The translations under genes and the position numbers were made by a program. Under the pieces are notes generated by a model, which was not told where the DNA came from, ran no database searches, and saw nothing but the letters and a program-made list of their open reading frames with translations. A stretch of 5,772 nt of DNA from assembly GCA_902797125.1 (NCBI GenBank), contig CADBRS010000176.1:1-5772 (forward strand). Reading direction: 5' to 3'. The stretch comes from an uncultured Ruminococcus sp. (GTDB taxonomy: Bacteria > Bacillota > Clostridia > Oscillospirales > CAG-272). The number at the start of each line of letters is the position of its first letter. Position 1 is the stretch's first letter. Of the stretch, positions 1-5,162 are shown piece by piece.

Positions 1-459
1 AATCTTCTGAGACTTCTGTTTGCGCTCACAGATCGACTCCAGAGCCAGCAGTTCCTCTTCGCTGTCACAGACAACGGTCCCGACACCGCAGTCTACGGCC
101 ATCTCCAGATCTGCGTCTGTTTTGTTGTTACCGTGAAAATAGACTTTGTCGAGCGGAAAACCCGCTTTCATGGCCGTAAACAGTTCGCCCGGAGAGACGC
201 AATCCACACCGAGACCTTCTTCTTCGACGATCCGGTACAGCTGCGTGAAACTGAGCGCTTTGGAAGCATAGAGGGGCATGGAAGAAGCCCCGTATGAACT
301 TTCCAGTGAAGCTTTGTAGGTCCTGCATCTCTCCCGGATCACATTTTCATCCAGGATATATGCAGGCGTGCCGTAAGTTTTCGCCAACTCAACGGCGTCC
401 ATGCCGCCTATGGTCAGATGACCTTTTTCGTTGACGTTCAAATTCGGATATAAAAACAT
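1..459 (-). CDS. lysA: Diaminopimelate decarboxylase, N-terminal part (cut by window edge)
   Basis: This is the first 153 codons of a PLP-dependent fold-III decarboxylase. The enzyme converts meso-diaminopimelate to L-lysine plus CO2 in the cytoplasm, the last step of lysine synthesis. The sequence shows the PLP-binding lysine in Y-A-S-K-A (Lys67), followed by G-V-D-C-V-S-P-G-E-L (residues 84-93) and the family-typical F-H-G-N-N-K (108-113). All belong to the N-terminal alanine-racemase-like barrel. The C-terminal beta domain, with the substrate-binding and second active-site residues, lies outside the window, so the gene is partial here but not visibly broken. The ATG at 459 is chosen because AGGAG, overlapping the engB stop codon, sits 7 bases upstream. 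Only 10 bases separate it from engB, and no promoter is visible between them, so it should be the third gene of the lon operon. Ornithine or arginine decarboxylase of the same fold is a less likely alternative. Confidence 0.9.
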   Translation of the reverse strand, partial: MFLYPNLNVNEKGHLTIGGMDAVELAKTYGTPAYILDENVIRERCRTYKASLESSYGASSMPLYASKALSFTQLYRIVEEEGLGVDCVSPGELFTAMKAGFPLDKVYFHGNNKTDADLEMAVDCGVGTVVCDSEEELLALESICERKQKSQKI

Positions 460-469
460 GAAATGGCTC

Positions 470-1075
470 CTAACCGAGGCCTGTTTTTTCGAATATCAGT
501 TTCCAGACCTCTTCGGTTCCTTCCCGCTTGAGAGCAGAGAAGGGGATAATGGGAGTTCCGGCCGGAATGGAAGGATCTTCACCGAGCCCTTTCAGGGACG
601 CGGCCCGACCGGTCGAATTGAGTTTGTCTGATTTGGTGGCGACGACGGCGAAAGGCAATCCCGTCCGGATCAGGAAATCGAGCATGAGCCTGTCGTCCTG
701 AGTCGGACCGACTTTCATGTCGATCAGCTGCAAAACCAGCGCCAGTCTGTCCAACTGATGGTTCTGCGTGAAGAAACGGTCGGTGAGGGATGACCAAACG
801 GCCTGATCTTTAGCCGCGCGTTTCGCAAAGCCGTAGCCAGGCAGATCCACGAAATAGAGGCTGCCGTCGATTTTGTAGAAGTTGATCGTGATCGTCTTGC
901 CGGGCTCGCCCGAAACACGGGCCAGCGATTTTCTCCCTAACAGAGCGTTGATCAGAGACGATTTTCCGACGTTCGAACGTCCGGAAAAAACGATCTGAGG
1001 CAACCGGTCGATGGGAAACTGGGTGACGGTTCCCGCGCTGACGGCAAGATCTGCTTTCTGAATTTGTAAAGCCAT
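470..1075 (-). CDS. engB: Ribosome-assembly GTP-binding protein EngB (YsxC/YihA)
   Basis: This 201-residue TRAFAC-class GTPase is normal in length for the EngB/YsxC family, whose members act in late 50S ribosomal subunit assembly. All G motifs are visible. They are the P-loop G-R-S-N-V-G-K-S (32-39), the G2 region P-G-K-T-I-T-I-N-F (58-66), the G3 D-L-P-G-Y-G (77-82), the G4 T-K-S-D (147-150) and a G5-like F-S-A-L (179-182). The frame is open further upstream to a TTG at 1099, inside lon. I prefer the ATG at 1075 because GAGG, overlapping the lon TGA, lies 5 bases before it, and because the family normally begins about 30 residues before the P-loop. The gap from lon is 7 bases and the gap to lysA is 10. 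The lon-engB order is also seen in Bacillus subtilis (lonA-ysxC), which supports the assignment. Confidence 0.95.
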   Translation of the reverse strand: MALQIQKADLAVSAGTVTQFPIDRLPQIVFSGRSNVGKSSLINALLGRKSLARVSGEPGKTITINFYKIDGSLYFVDLPGYGFAKRAAKDQAVWSSLTDRFFTQNHQLDRLALVLQLIDMKVGPTQDDRLMLDFLIRTGLPFAVVATKSDKLNSTGRAASLKGLGEDPSIPAGTPIIPFSALKREGTEEVWKLIFEKTGLG

Positions 1076-1082
1076 GTCGACC

Positions 1083-3527
1083 TCACGCTTTCGCGACAAG
1101 AGCGGAATCCAGGATCTGACCGACTGTCGAGACCGGTACGAAATCCAGATGAGAACCTGCTTCTTTATCGATTTCCGCCAGGTCGGGCTGGTTGGCCTGA
1201 GGCAGGAAGACGGTTTTAACGCCTGCGGTATATGCGCCCATCGTTTTCTCGCGCAACCCGCCGATAGGCAGCACGTTGCCTCTCAGAGTGATTTCTCCTG
1301 TCATGGCGATATCACGCCTGACCGGGCGGTTGGTCAGGGCGCTGATTAGAGCGGTGACCATCGTCACGCCTGCAGACGGGCCGTCTTTGGGCGTAGCGCC
1401 TTCGGGAAAATGAATATGGATGTCCTTGTTCTTATAGAAGTCCGGATCAATATCGTAATCCTTGGCAATGCTCCGGACGTAACTGACTGCCAGACGGGCC
1501 GATTCTTTCATGACATCTCCCAGTGAGCCGGTCAGCTCGATCTTTCCGGTGCCGTCCAGCACCGCGGCTTCGACTTTGAGCAGTTCTCCTCCCGTTTCGG
1601 TATAGGCGAGTCCGTTGACGACGCCGATCTCATCCTGTTCGGAGATATGCGTTTTCAGATTTTTGTTGGGTCCCAGATAACCGGTCAGATCATCCGGAGA
1701 CACCTCGACCGGAGGATGGATCTCCTTCTTTTCGAGACGGGTGATGATCTTCCGGATCAGAGTCGCAAGCTGTCTTTCCAGATTACGGACGCCGGCTTCG
1801 TGCGTGTATTCGTCGATGATCGTTTCCAGCGTATCGTCGCGGATGCTGAATTCAAGTTCCGAAAGCCCGTGACGGCTCATCTGTTTGGGAATCAGGTGAT
1901 TGCGGGCGATGCGGATCTTTTCGGTCTTTGTGTAGGAGTGCATCTCGATGATCTCCATGCGGTCGATCAAAGGACGCGGGACCGTATCCAACGTATTGGC
2001 GGTCGCGATGAAGACCGTGTCCGAAAGATCGAACGGGACTTCCATGAAATGATCTCTGAAAAATTTGTTCTGCTCGGCATCCAGTACTTCAAGGAGAGCA
2101 GCACCGGGGTCGCCGTGTGCGTCTCTCGTCATCTTGTCGAGTTCATCCAGCATCATGACCGGATTCGAAGAACCCGCTCTGGAGATGCCTTCCATGATGC
2201 GGCCGGGCATGGCGCCGATATAGGTTTTCCTGTGGCCTCGGATATCCGACTCATCCCGGATTCCGCCCAGAGACACCCGGACGCATTTCCGGTTCATAGC
2301 CTCCGCAATGGAATAGATGACGGACGTTTTGCCTACGCCCGGAGGGCCTACGAGGCAAAGGATCTGGTTTTTGTGATTCGGATTCCGCATTTTGACAGCG
2401 ATATATTCCACGATGCGGTCCTTGATTTTTTCCATGCCGTCGTGATCCCGGTCCAGAATGGCACGGGTCACGGAAAGATCCAGACGGTCTTCGGTTTTGC
2501 TGTGCCAGGGCAGGGCAAGAACGGTGTCCAGATAGTTGGTCATGAGCCAAAGATCCGGACTGCCTGCGGACATCCGGTCAATCTTGGATGCGTCCTGAAG
2601 CAATTTCTTGGAGACCTCCTCGGGGAGATCTGCCGCTTTGATCTTTTCGGAATAGGATTCGCCGCCCTGACCGAGTTCCTGCTCGATGGCATGCATATGT
2701 TCGCGGAGATAGTAGTCCCTTTGTGCTTTATTCAACTTGTTCTGGACGGATTCTTCGATCCGTCTGTCCATTTCGAGGAGCTGGAGCTCTTCCTCCAGAA
2801 GTTCGAGCGTCAGTTGGGCACGCTTGATCGGATTGAAAGCCAGAAAGACTTTGGCTTTATGTTCCGGGACGGACAAAACAGTGGAGGCGATCAGATCTGC
2901 CAGATCTCCGCAGAGCGTGTATTCTCCGATTTCTTCCGGGAAAATCGACGCAAGTCTGTTCTGGTTGACACCGCGCTTCATCAGTTCGGTCAGCTTGGAG
3001 CAGAGGATCAGACTTTCTTCCTGTTCCTCAGATCTGTACTTGGACCTGATCACGCGGACGACTACGTCCGCACCGATGTTGCGTATGATCTCGGCCCGAT
3101 GCAGATGATTGACGATCGCGTACTGTTCGCCGTTCAGCATCGTGTCAGCGATGACCTCGGAAATAACGCAATACCTGTTCAACTGATCCTGGAGATGTTC
3201 GGACATGCCTCCCCTGAAATCGGGCAGATAGGCGACCAGCGAATCTCTCGTGTCGCTCTGTGCCTCGATGGCTCTGTCATACTGAGCAGCGGTGAAGGGA
3301 GAGTCTATGCGCACGCTGAGATTGGGCGGATAGCCGTCCGGGCGGTAAATGGGGAAGGCGAAGCGGTTCTCGTTCAAAAGAATTCCGGGTACCGTTATCG
3401 TATTGCTTTTCCCGCGCCGCTTTTTGGTATTTCCCTCGTTTTGAGGTGCTTTTTCATCGGCCGGTTTGGTTTCTATTTCGCCGAGCTGATCCAGCAGGGA
3501 CTGGACGATTTCTGATTCTTGTGACAT
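1083..3527 (-). CDS. lon: ATP-dependent protease La (LonA type)
   Basis: This 814-residue serine protease fuses an AAA+ unfoldase to a Ser-Lys protease, and it degrades damaged and regulatory proteins in the cytoplasm. Domains in order are a charged low-complexity tail (about 1-43), the LON substrate-binding domain (about 44-245), a helical coiled segment (about 245-300, with Q-R-D-Y-Y-L-R-E-H), the AAA+ module and the protease domain (about 635-814). The AAA+ module shows Walker A G-P-P-G-V-G-K-T (394-401), Walker B L-D-E (460-462), sensor-1 Asn511, arginine finger Arg523 and sensor-2 Arg581. The catalytic serine is Ser718 in K-D-G-P-S-A-G and the catalytic lysine is Lys761. Their 43-residue spacing is that of the E. 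coli enzyme. The ATG at 3527 is preceded by AAAGG about 8 bases upstream. The first part of the LON domain departs from the usual L-P-L-R-x-x-V-x-x-P pattern. A promoter lies about 60 bases upstream, and engB follows with near overlap. Confidence 0.97.
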   Translation of the reverse strand: MSQESEIVQSLLDQLGEIETKPADEKAPQNEGNTKKRRGKSNTITVPGILLNENRFAFPIYRPDGYPPNLSVRIDSPFTAAQYDRAIEAQSDTRDSLVAYLPDFRGGMSEHLQDQLNRYCVISEVIADTMLNGEQYAIVNHLHRAEIIRNIGADVVVRVIRSKYRSEEQEESLILCSKLTELMKRGVNQNRLASIFPEEIGEYTLCGDLADLIASTVLSVPEHKAKVFLAFNPIKRAQLTLELLEEELQLLEMDRRIEESVQNKLNKAQRDYYLREHMHAIEQELGQGGESYSEKIKAADLPEEVSKKLLQDASKIDRMSAGSPDLWLMTNYLDTVLALPWHSKTEDRLDLSVTRAILDRDHDGMEKIKDRIVEYIAVKMRNPNHKNQILCLVGPPGVGKTSVIYSIAEAMNRKCVRVSLGGIRDESDIRGHRKTYIGAMPGRIMEGISRAGSSNPVMMLDELDKMTRDAHGDPGAALLEVLDAEQNKFFRDHFMEVPFDLSDTVFIATANTLDTVPRPLIDRMEIIEMHSYTKTEKIRIARNHLIPKQMSRHGLSELEFSIRDDTLETIIDEYTHEAGVRNLERQLATLIRKIITRLEKKEIHPPVEVSPDDLTGYLGPNKNLKTHISEQDEIGVVNGLAYTETGGELLKVEAAVLDGTGKIELTGSLGDVMKESARLAVSYVRSIAKDYDIDPDFYKNKDIHIHFPEGATPKDGPSAGVTMVTALISALTNRPVRRDIAMTGEITLRGNVLPIGGLREKTMGAYTAGVKTVFLPQANQPDLAEIDKEAGSHLDFVPVSTVGQILDSALVAKA

Positions 3528-3582
3528 GTATGTGACCTTTCGAAAAACTGAAGACAGTTATCTTTGCGCGTATAGTTACAAG

Positions 3583-3591
3583 ATTATACCA
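3583..3591 (-). promoter_or_regulatory. Probable lon promoter (extended -10)
   Basis: On the minus strand this reads TGG-TATAAT, a perfect -10 hexamer (3588 to 3583) with a TGn extension. At the -35 spacing only a poor match is visible, which is usual for extended -10 promoters. Transcription would start near 3576, giving a lon leader of about 49 bases. No CIRCE element and no clear CtsR heptad repeat is seen here, so heat-shock control by HrcA or CtsR is not supported. Confidence 0.65.
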
Positions 3592-3642
3592 TATTACGCT
3601 AGAAAAATACATAACTTTGTTTCAAAAAACGCAGCACGACGC

Positions 3643-3668
3643 AAAAAACGCCTGCCTTGCAGACAGGC
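3643..3668 (-). terminator. Intrinsic terminator of the candidate RNA
   Basis: Read on the minus strand, GCCTGTCT-GCA-AGGCAGGC forms an 8-pair stem (one T-G pair) with a three-base loop. It is followed by G and six T residues (3648 to 3643). It faces the same way as lon and lies about 55 bases upstream of the lon -10 box, so readthrough would enter lon. Confidence 0.7.
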
Positions 3669-3821
3669 CGGACAAAAATAAAAGCACAAACCGTGGCTCC
3701 ATATGCGCGTTGATTCCATGAGATTGGAACTCCGCAAATGAAGTGACGAATTTGTGCAGTGGGATGTGATTTGCCGGGGGGCAAAATCAACTGCAAGTTT
3801 CTTGGGGATGAAACCTACAGC
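3643..3821 (-). ncRNA. Candidate structured non-coding RNA upstream of lon
   Basis: A minus-strand transcript of about 179 nt is bounded by a strong promoter (3828-3856) and an intrinsic terminator (3643-3668). Nearly all of it folds into consecutive stems. Hairpin 1 spans 3820 to 3791 (11 pairs including G-U, loop ATCCCCAA). Hairpin 2 spans 3789 to 3767 (nine pairs, one bulged T, loop CCCC). A long rod spans 3757 to 3684, closed by GCACAAA/TTTGTGC, continuing through CGT/ACG, CTTC/GGAG and ATTTGCG/CGCATAT with small internal loops, and capped by GTTCCA/TGGAAT. No convincing ORF is present: the only open frame begins inside the -10 box and runs through the terminator. I do not recognise it as tmRNA, SRP RNA or RNase P RNA. 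The three-stem layout is unlike the single rod of 6S RNA, although its size is similar. It may be a free small RNA or an attenuated leader of lon. Confidence 0.6.
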
Positions 3822-3827
3822 ACCCTC

Positions 3828-3856
3828 ATTATACACTGCCGCTCAACGTTTGTAAA
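3828..3856 (-). promoter_or_regulatory. Strong sigma-A promoter for the candidate RNA
   Basis: On the minus strand this reads TTTACA (3856 to 3851), a 17-base spacer and TATAAT (3833 to 3828). One base differs from the double consensus and the spacing is optimal. The predicted start is near 3821, exactly where the first stem-loop begins. No coding region lies immediately downstream, so the promoter must serve an RNA or a lon leader. Confidence 0.75.
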
Positions 3857-3951
3857 TAGTTCAACATGTAAAAATTTCGTTCAAAAAATCGTGAAATTGC
3901 ACAAAGACAAAAATCCGCCTGCATTTTTCGGAAAAAATGGGCATAGTGTAC

Positions 3952-3967
3952 ATGACATTTATGTCAT
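3952..3967. promoter_or_regulatory. Perfect 16-bp palindrome, operator-like
   Basis: ATGACAT-TT-ATGTCAT has two 7-bp perfect arms around a TT centre. Copies of CATAGTG at 3942-3948 and 3965-3971 flank and overlap it with a 23-base period. It has the size and symmetry of a dimeric regulator site. It lies about 130 bp upstream of the minus-strand RNA start and about 225 bp upstream of the infC -35 box, so the target is unclear. Confidence 0.4.
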
Positions 3968-3975
3968 AGTGGCGC

Positions 3976-4047
3976 TTTTTGACCGTTTTTTGCCATTTTT
4001 TCAGTTTGCCTAGAAAAGTCTGCTGTGTAGTTAACGACCGTTTTTTG
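3976..4047. repeat. Phased T-tracts and 12-bp direct repeat
   Basis: GACCGTTTTTTG occurs at 3981-3992 and again at 4036-4047, a perfect 12-bp direct repeat 55 bases apart. T-tracts at 3976-3980, 3986-3991 and 3996-4001 are centred about 10 bases apart, the helical repeat, which is the classic arrangement for intrinsically curved DNA. The tract lies 190-215 bp upstream of the infC -35 box. Confidence 0.45.
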
Positions 4048-4170
4048 TCTCATTTCCGTCATTTTTACCACAATCAAAAAAGGCTCTTGGAAGAGGAAAA
4101 AAGCAAAGCGGAAAAGATGGTTTCCGGACCATGAAAGCCGGATCTGCCCGTTTTCTTTTTCAACCTTCGG

Positions 4171-4219
4171 GAAAATGTTTTAAAAAATGCTTGACAAATG
4201 TTTTCCTACGTGATATACT
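4171..4219 (+). promoter_or_regulatory. infC-rpmI-rplT operon promoter with UP-like element
   Basis: TTGACA (4191-4196), a 17-base spacer and TATACT (4214-4219) form a near-consensus sigma-A promoter, and TGA before the -10 adds an extended -10. Immediately upstream, an A/T block at 4172-4188 (AAAATGTTTTAAAAAAT) resembles an UP element that contacts the alpha subunit C-terminal domain. Transcription should start near 4226. The strength fits a ribosomal-protein operon. Confidence 0.88.
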
Positions 4220-4307
4220 TGCCCGGCAAACAAGCAGACGAATGTCTCGCCCGGCCACAAAGGTGCGCCGGCGCGCATACTTTACTTTGTCCTGAAACAG
4301 GACTTTG

Positions 4308-4345
4308 TCATGTGTGGCTTGTCGCACATGATTTTTTTTATTTTT
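4308..4345 (+). terminator. Regulated terminator in the infC leader
   Basis: TCATGTGTG (4308-4316) pairs with CGCACATGA (4323-4331) in nine pairs around a six-base loop. Eight T, one A and five T follow (4332-4345). It ends 2 bases before the infC ribosome binding site, so it must be conditional: a constitutive terminator here would silence three essential translation genes. Confidence 0.88.
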
Positions 4346-4347
4346 CT

Positions 4348-4356
4348 GGGGGTGAT
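4348..4356 (+). promoter_or_regulatory. infC ribosome binding site that places the start at ATC 4362
   Basis: GGGGGTGAT matches the full-length Shine-Dalgarno AGGAGGTGAT except for one purine change that still allows a G-U pair. The core ends at 4352, 9 bases before ATC at 4362 but 24 bases before the first in-frame ATG at 4377. This spacing selects the non-AUG start. Confidence 0.75.
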
Positions 4357-4361
4357 TTCCT

Positions 4362-4886
4362 ATCAGCGCAAAAGAAATGCAGATCAACGAAAACATTACT
4401 GCCAAAGAAGTTCAGGTCATCGGCCCGAACAAAGAGTCCCTGGGTGTGATGAAAACGTCCGCCGCCCTGGCATTCGCCTATGACCACAATCTGGATCTGG
4501 TTATGGTCTCGGACAACGGGGAAGTCCCCGTATGCAGAGTGATGGATTACGGCAAATACCGTTTCGATAAGGAGAAACGGGAAAAGGAAGCCAAGAAAAA
4601 GCAGCAGACCATGGAGATCAAAGAGATCCAGCTGTCCTGCAAGATCGACACGCACGACTTCGAAACGAAAGTCAACCATGCGCTCCGTTTCCTGAATGCA
4701 GGAAACAAAGTCAAGGTCGTTTTGCGTTTCAAAGGCCGTGAAATGAGTCATCAGGCCATCGGGAAAGACAATCTGATGAAATTCAAAGATGCATGCGCTG
4801 AAGTCGGGACCGTCGACAAGGCACCCGTACTGGAAGGGCGTTTCATGTCTATGATGATTTCGCCTCTCAAACCTCAGAAAAAATAA
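4362..4886 (+). CDS. infC: Translation initiation factor IF-3, probable AUC start
   Basis: IF3 binds the 30S subunit, prevents premature 50S joining and rejects non-canonical start codons and wrong initiator tRNA. The 174-residue product has the N-domain (about 6-80) with the family signature C-R-V-M-D-Y-G-K-Y-R-F-D (58-69), a lysine/glutamate-rich linker helix (about 69-83) and the C-domain (about 84-170). I place the start at ATC 4362, giving M-S-A-K-E-M-Q-I-N-E. This fits the ribosome binding site at 4348-4356 and restores the residues that usually precede the conserved I-N-E in Firmicutes IF3. The first ATG, at 4377, has no ribosome binding site at a useful distance. Rare starts are known for infC (AUU in E. 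coli) and let IF3 repress its own translation. It is the first gene of the operon, and rpmI follows after 57 bases. Confidence 0.95.
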   Translation: MSAKEMQINENITAKEVQVIGPNKESLGVMKTSAALAFAYDHNLDLVMVSDNGEVPVCRVMDYGKYRFDKEKREKEAKKKQQTMEIKEIQLSCKIDTHDFETKVNHALRFLNAGNKVKVVLRFKGREMSHQAIGKDNLMKFKDACAEVGTVDKAPVLEGRFMSMMISPLKPQKK

Positions 4887-4890
4887 TCCT

Positions 4891-4907
4891 GTCCGGTTTT
4901 TCCGGAC
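4891..4907 (+). other. Small hairpin between infC and rpmI
   Basis: GTCCGG and CCGGAC form a perfect 6-pair stem around a five-T loop. No T-run follows, so it is not an intrinsic terminator. It could be a processing or stability signal between cistrons. Confidence 0.45.
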
Positions 4908-4943
4908 TTGAACGATTGTTAACAATGTAAGGAGATGTATAAA

Positions 4944-5138
4944 ATGGGAAAAGTTAAGACACACAGAGCATCTGCCAAAAGGTTCACCTTAACAGGGACC
5001 GGCAAAGTCAAAATGTTCCACAATCAGCACCGTCACAACACGGGCAAGAAGACGAGCAAACGCAAGAGATGGCTTCGTCAGGGTGCTTACATGAGCGAAG
5101 CAATGGCTCAGAACGTAAGAGAAATGATTCAGCACTAA
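4944..5138 (+). CDS. rpmI: 50S ribosomal protein L35
   Basis: This 64-residue, very basic protein matches the L35 family in length. It has the conserved N-terminal K-T-H-R-A-S-A-K-R-F (residues 5-14), then T-G-T-G-K-V-K (17-23), and the lysine/arginine block K-K-T-S-K-R-K-R (35-42). L35 binds 23S rRNA in the large subunit. An in-frame ATG at 4935 would add M-Y-K, but that codon overlaps the ribosome binding site. AAGGAG at 4929-4934 sits 9 bases before the ATG at 4944, so 4944 is the start. The gene lies between infC and rplT in the standard order, and rplT follows after 24 bases. Confidence 0.96.
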   Translation: MGKVKTHRASAKRFTLTGTGKVKMFHNQHRHNTGKKTSKRKRWLRQGAYMSEAMAQNVREMIQH

Positions 5139-5162
5139 GGCGTGAAACGGAGGAACTAAACT

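Larger units (their letters stand above)
3857..4170. other. AT-rich non-coding spacer between the divergent units
   Basis: No credible gene is seen on either strand. The stretch holds many A and T runs, a bulged hairpin at 3917-3942 (CATTTTT/AAAAATG with a CGGA loop and an outer GCC/GGC), a 16-bp palindrome, a 12-bp direct repeat, and a further stem CGGAAA/TTTCCG at 4109-4126. The open frames crossing it are short, lack ribosome binding sites and show no recognisable protein. Confidence 0.6.
4226..4361 (+). promoter_or_regulatory. infC leader, L20-type attenuator
   Basis: The 5' untranslated region of about 136 nt carries ordered stems. They are AGAC/GTCT with a GAAT loop (4236-4247), TGCGC/GCGCA with a CGGC loop (4264-4277), GTCCTG/CAGGAC with an AAA loop (4289-4303), and a terminator (4308-4345). 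GCCACA at 4254-4259 is fully complementary to TGTGGC at 4313-4318. That pairing would consume the 5' arm of the terminator and act as an antiterminator. ACTTTGTC occurs twice (4284-4291 and 4302-4309), and the ACAAAG of 4257-4262 can pair with either copy. In Bacillus, L20 binds the infC leader and promotes termination. The position, the presence of rplT in the operon and the exclusive helices all match, but homology to that leader family was not tested. Confidence 0.75.

Noticed and set aside
1076..1099. TTG start giving EngB eight extra N-terminal residues
   Set aside because: It lies within lon coding sequence with no matching ribosome binding site. The ATG at 1075 has GAGG 5 bases upstream and gives a family-typical N-terminus.
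1647..3515. A 622-codon open frame on the plus strand opposite lon
   Set aside because: It lies entirely antisense to a full-length Lon with every catalytic residue in place. Its translation shows no recognisable domain, and it has no ribosome binding site or promoter. It is a by-product of lon codon bias.
3528..3625. CIRCE or CtsR heat-shock operator near the lon promoter
   Set aside because: I searched both strands by eye for TTAGCACTC/GAGTGCTAA and for GGTCAAA-type heptad repeats and found neither.
3643..3821. 6S RNA as the identity of the minus-strand RNA
   Set aside because: The size fits, but 6S RNA forms one long rod closed by its own ends with a central bubble. Here there are three separate stems plus a terminator, and the 5' and 3' ends do not pair.
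3594..3836. An 80-codon minus-strand open frame over the candidate RNA
   Set aside because: Its first codons lie inside the -10 box of the RNA promoter and it reads through the terminator, so the transcript could not encode it whole. It also has no ribosome binding site.
4084..4160. Terminator-like stems at 4084-4095, 4109-4126 and 4123-4142 near T or A runs
   Set aside because: The stems are short (4-6 pairs), the T-runs are at the wrong distance or interrupted, and no gene ends nearby on either strand.
4338..4964. A 208-codon minus-strand frame opposite infC
   Set aside because: It is antisense to a full-length, unmistakable IF3 gene, overlaps the infC leader and rpmI ribosome binding site, and shows no domain.
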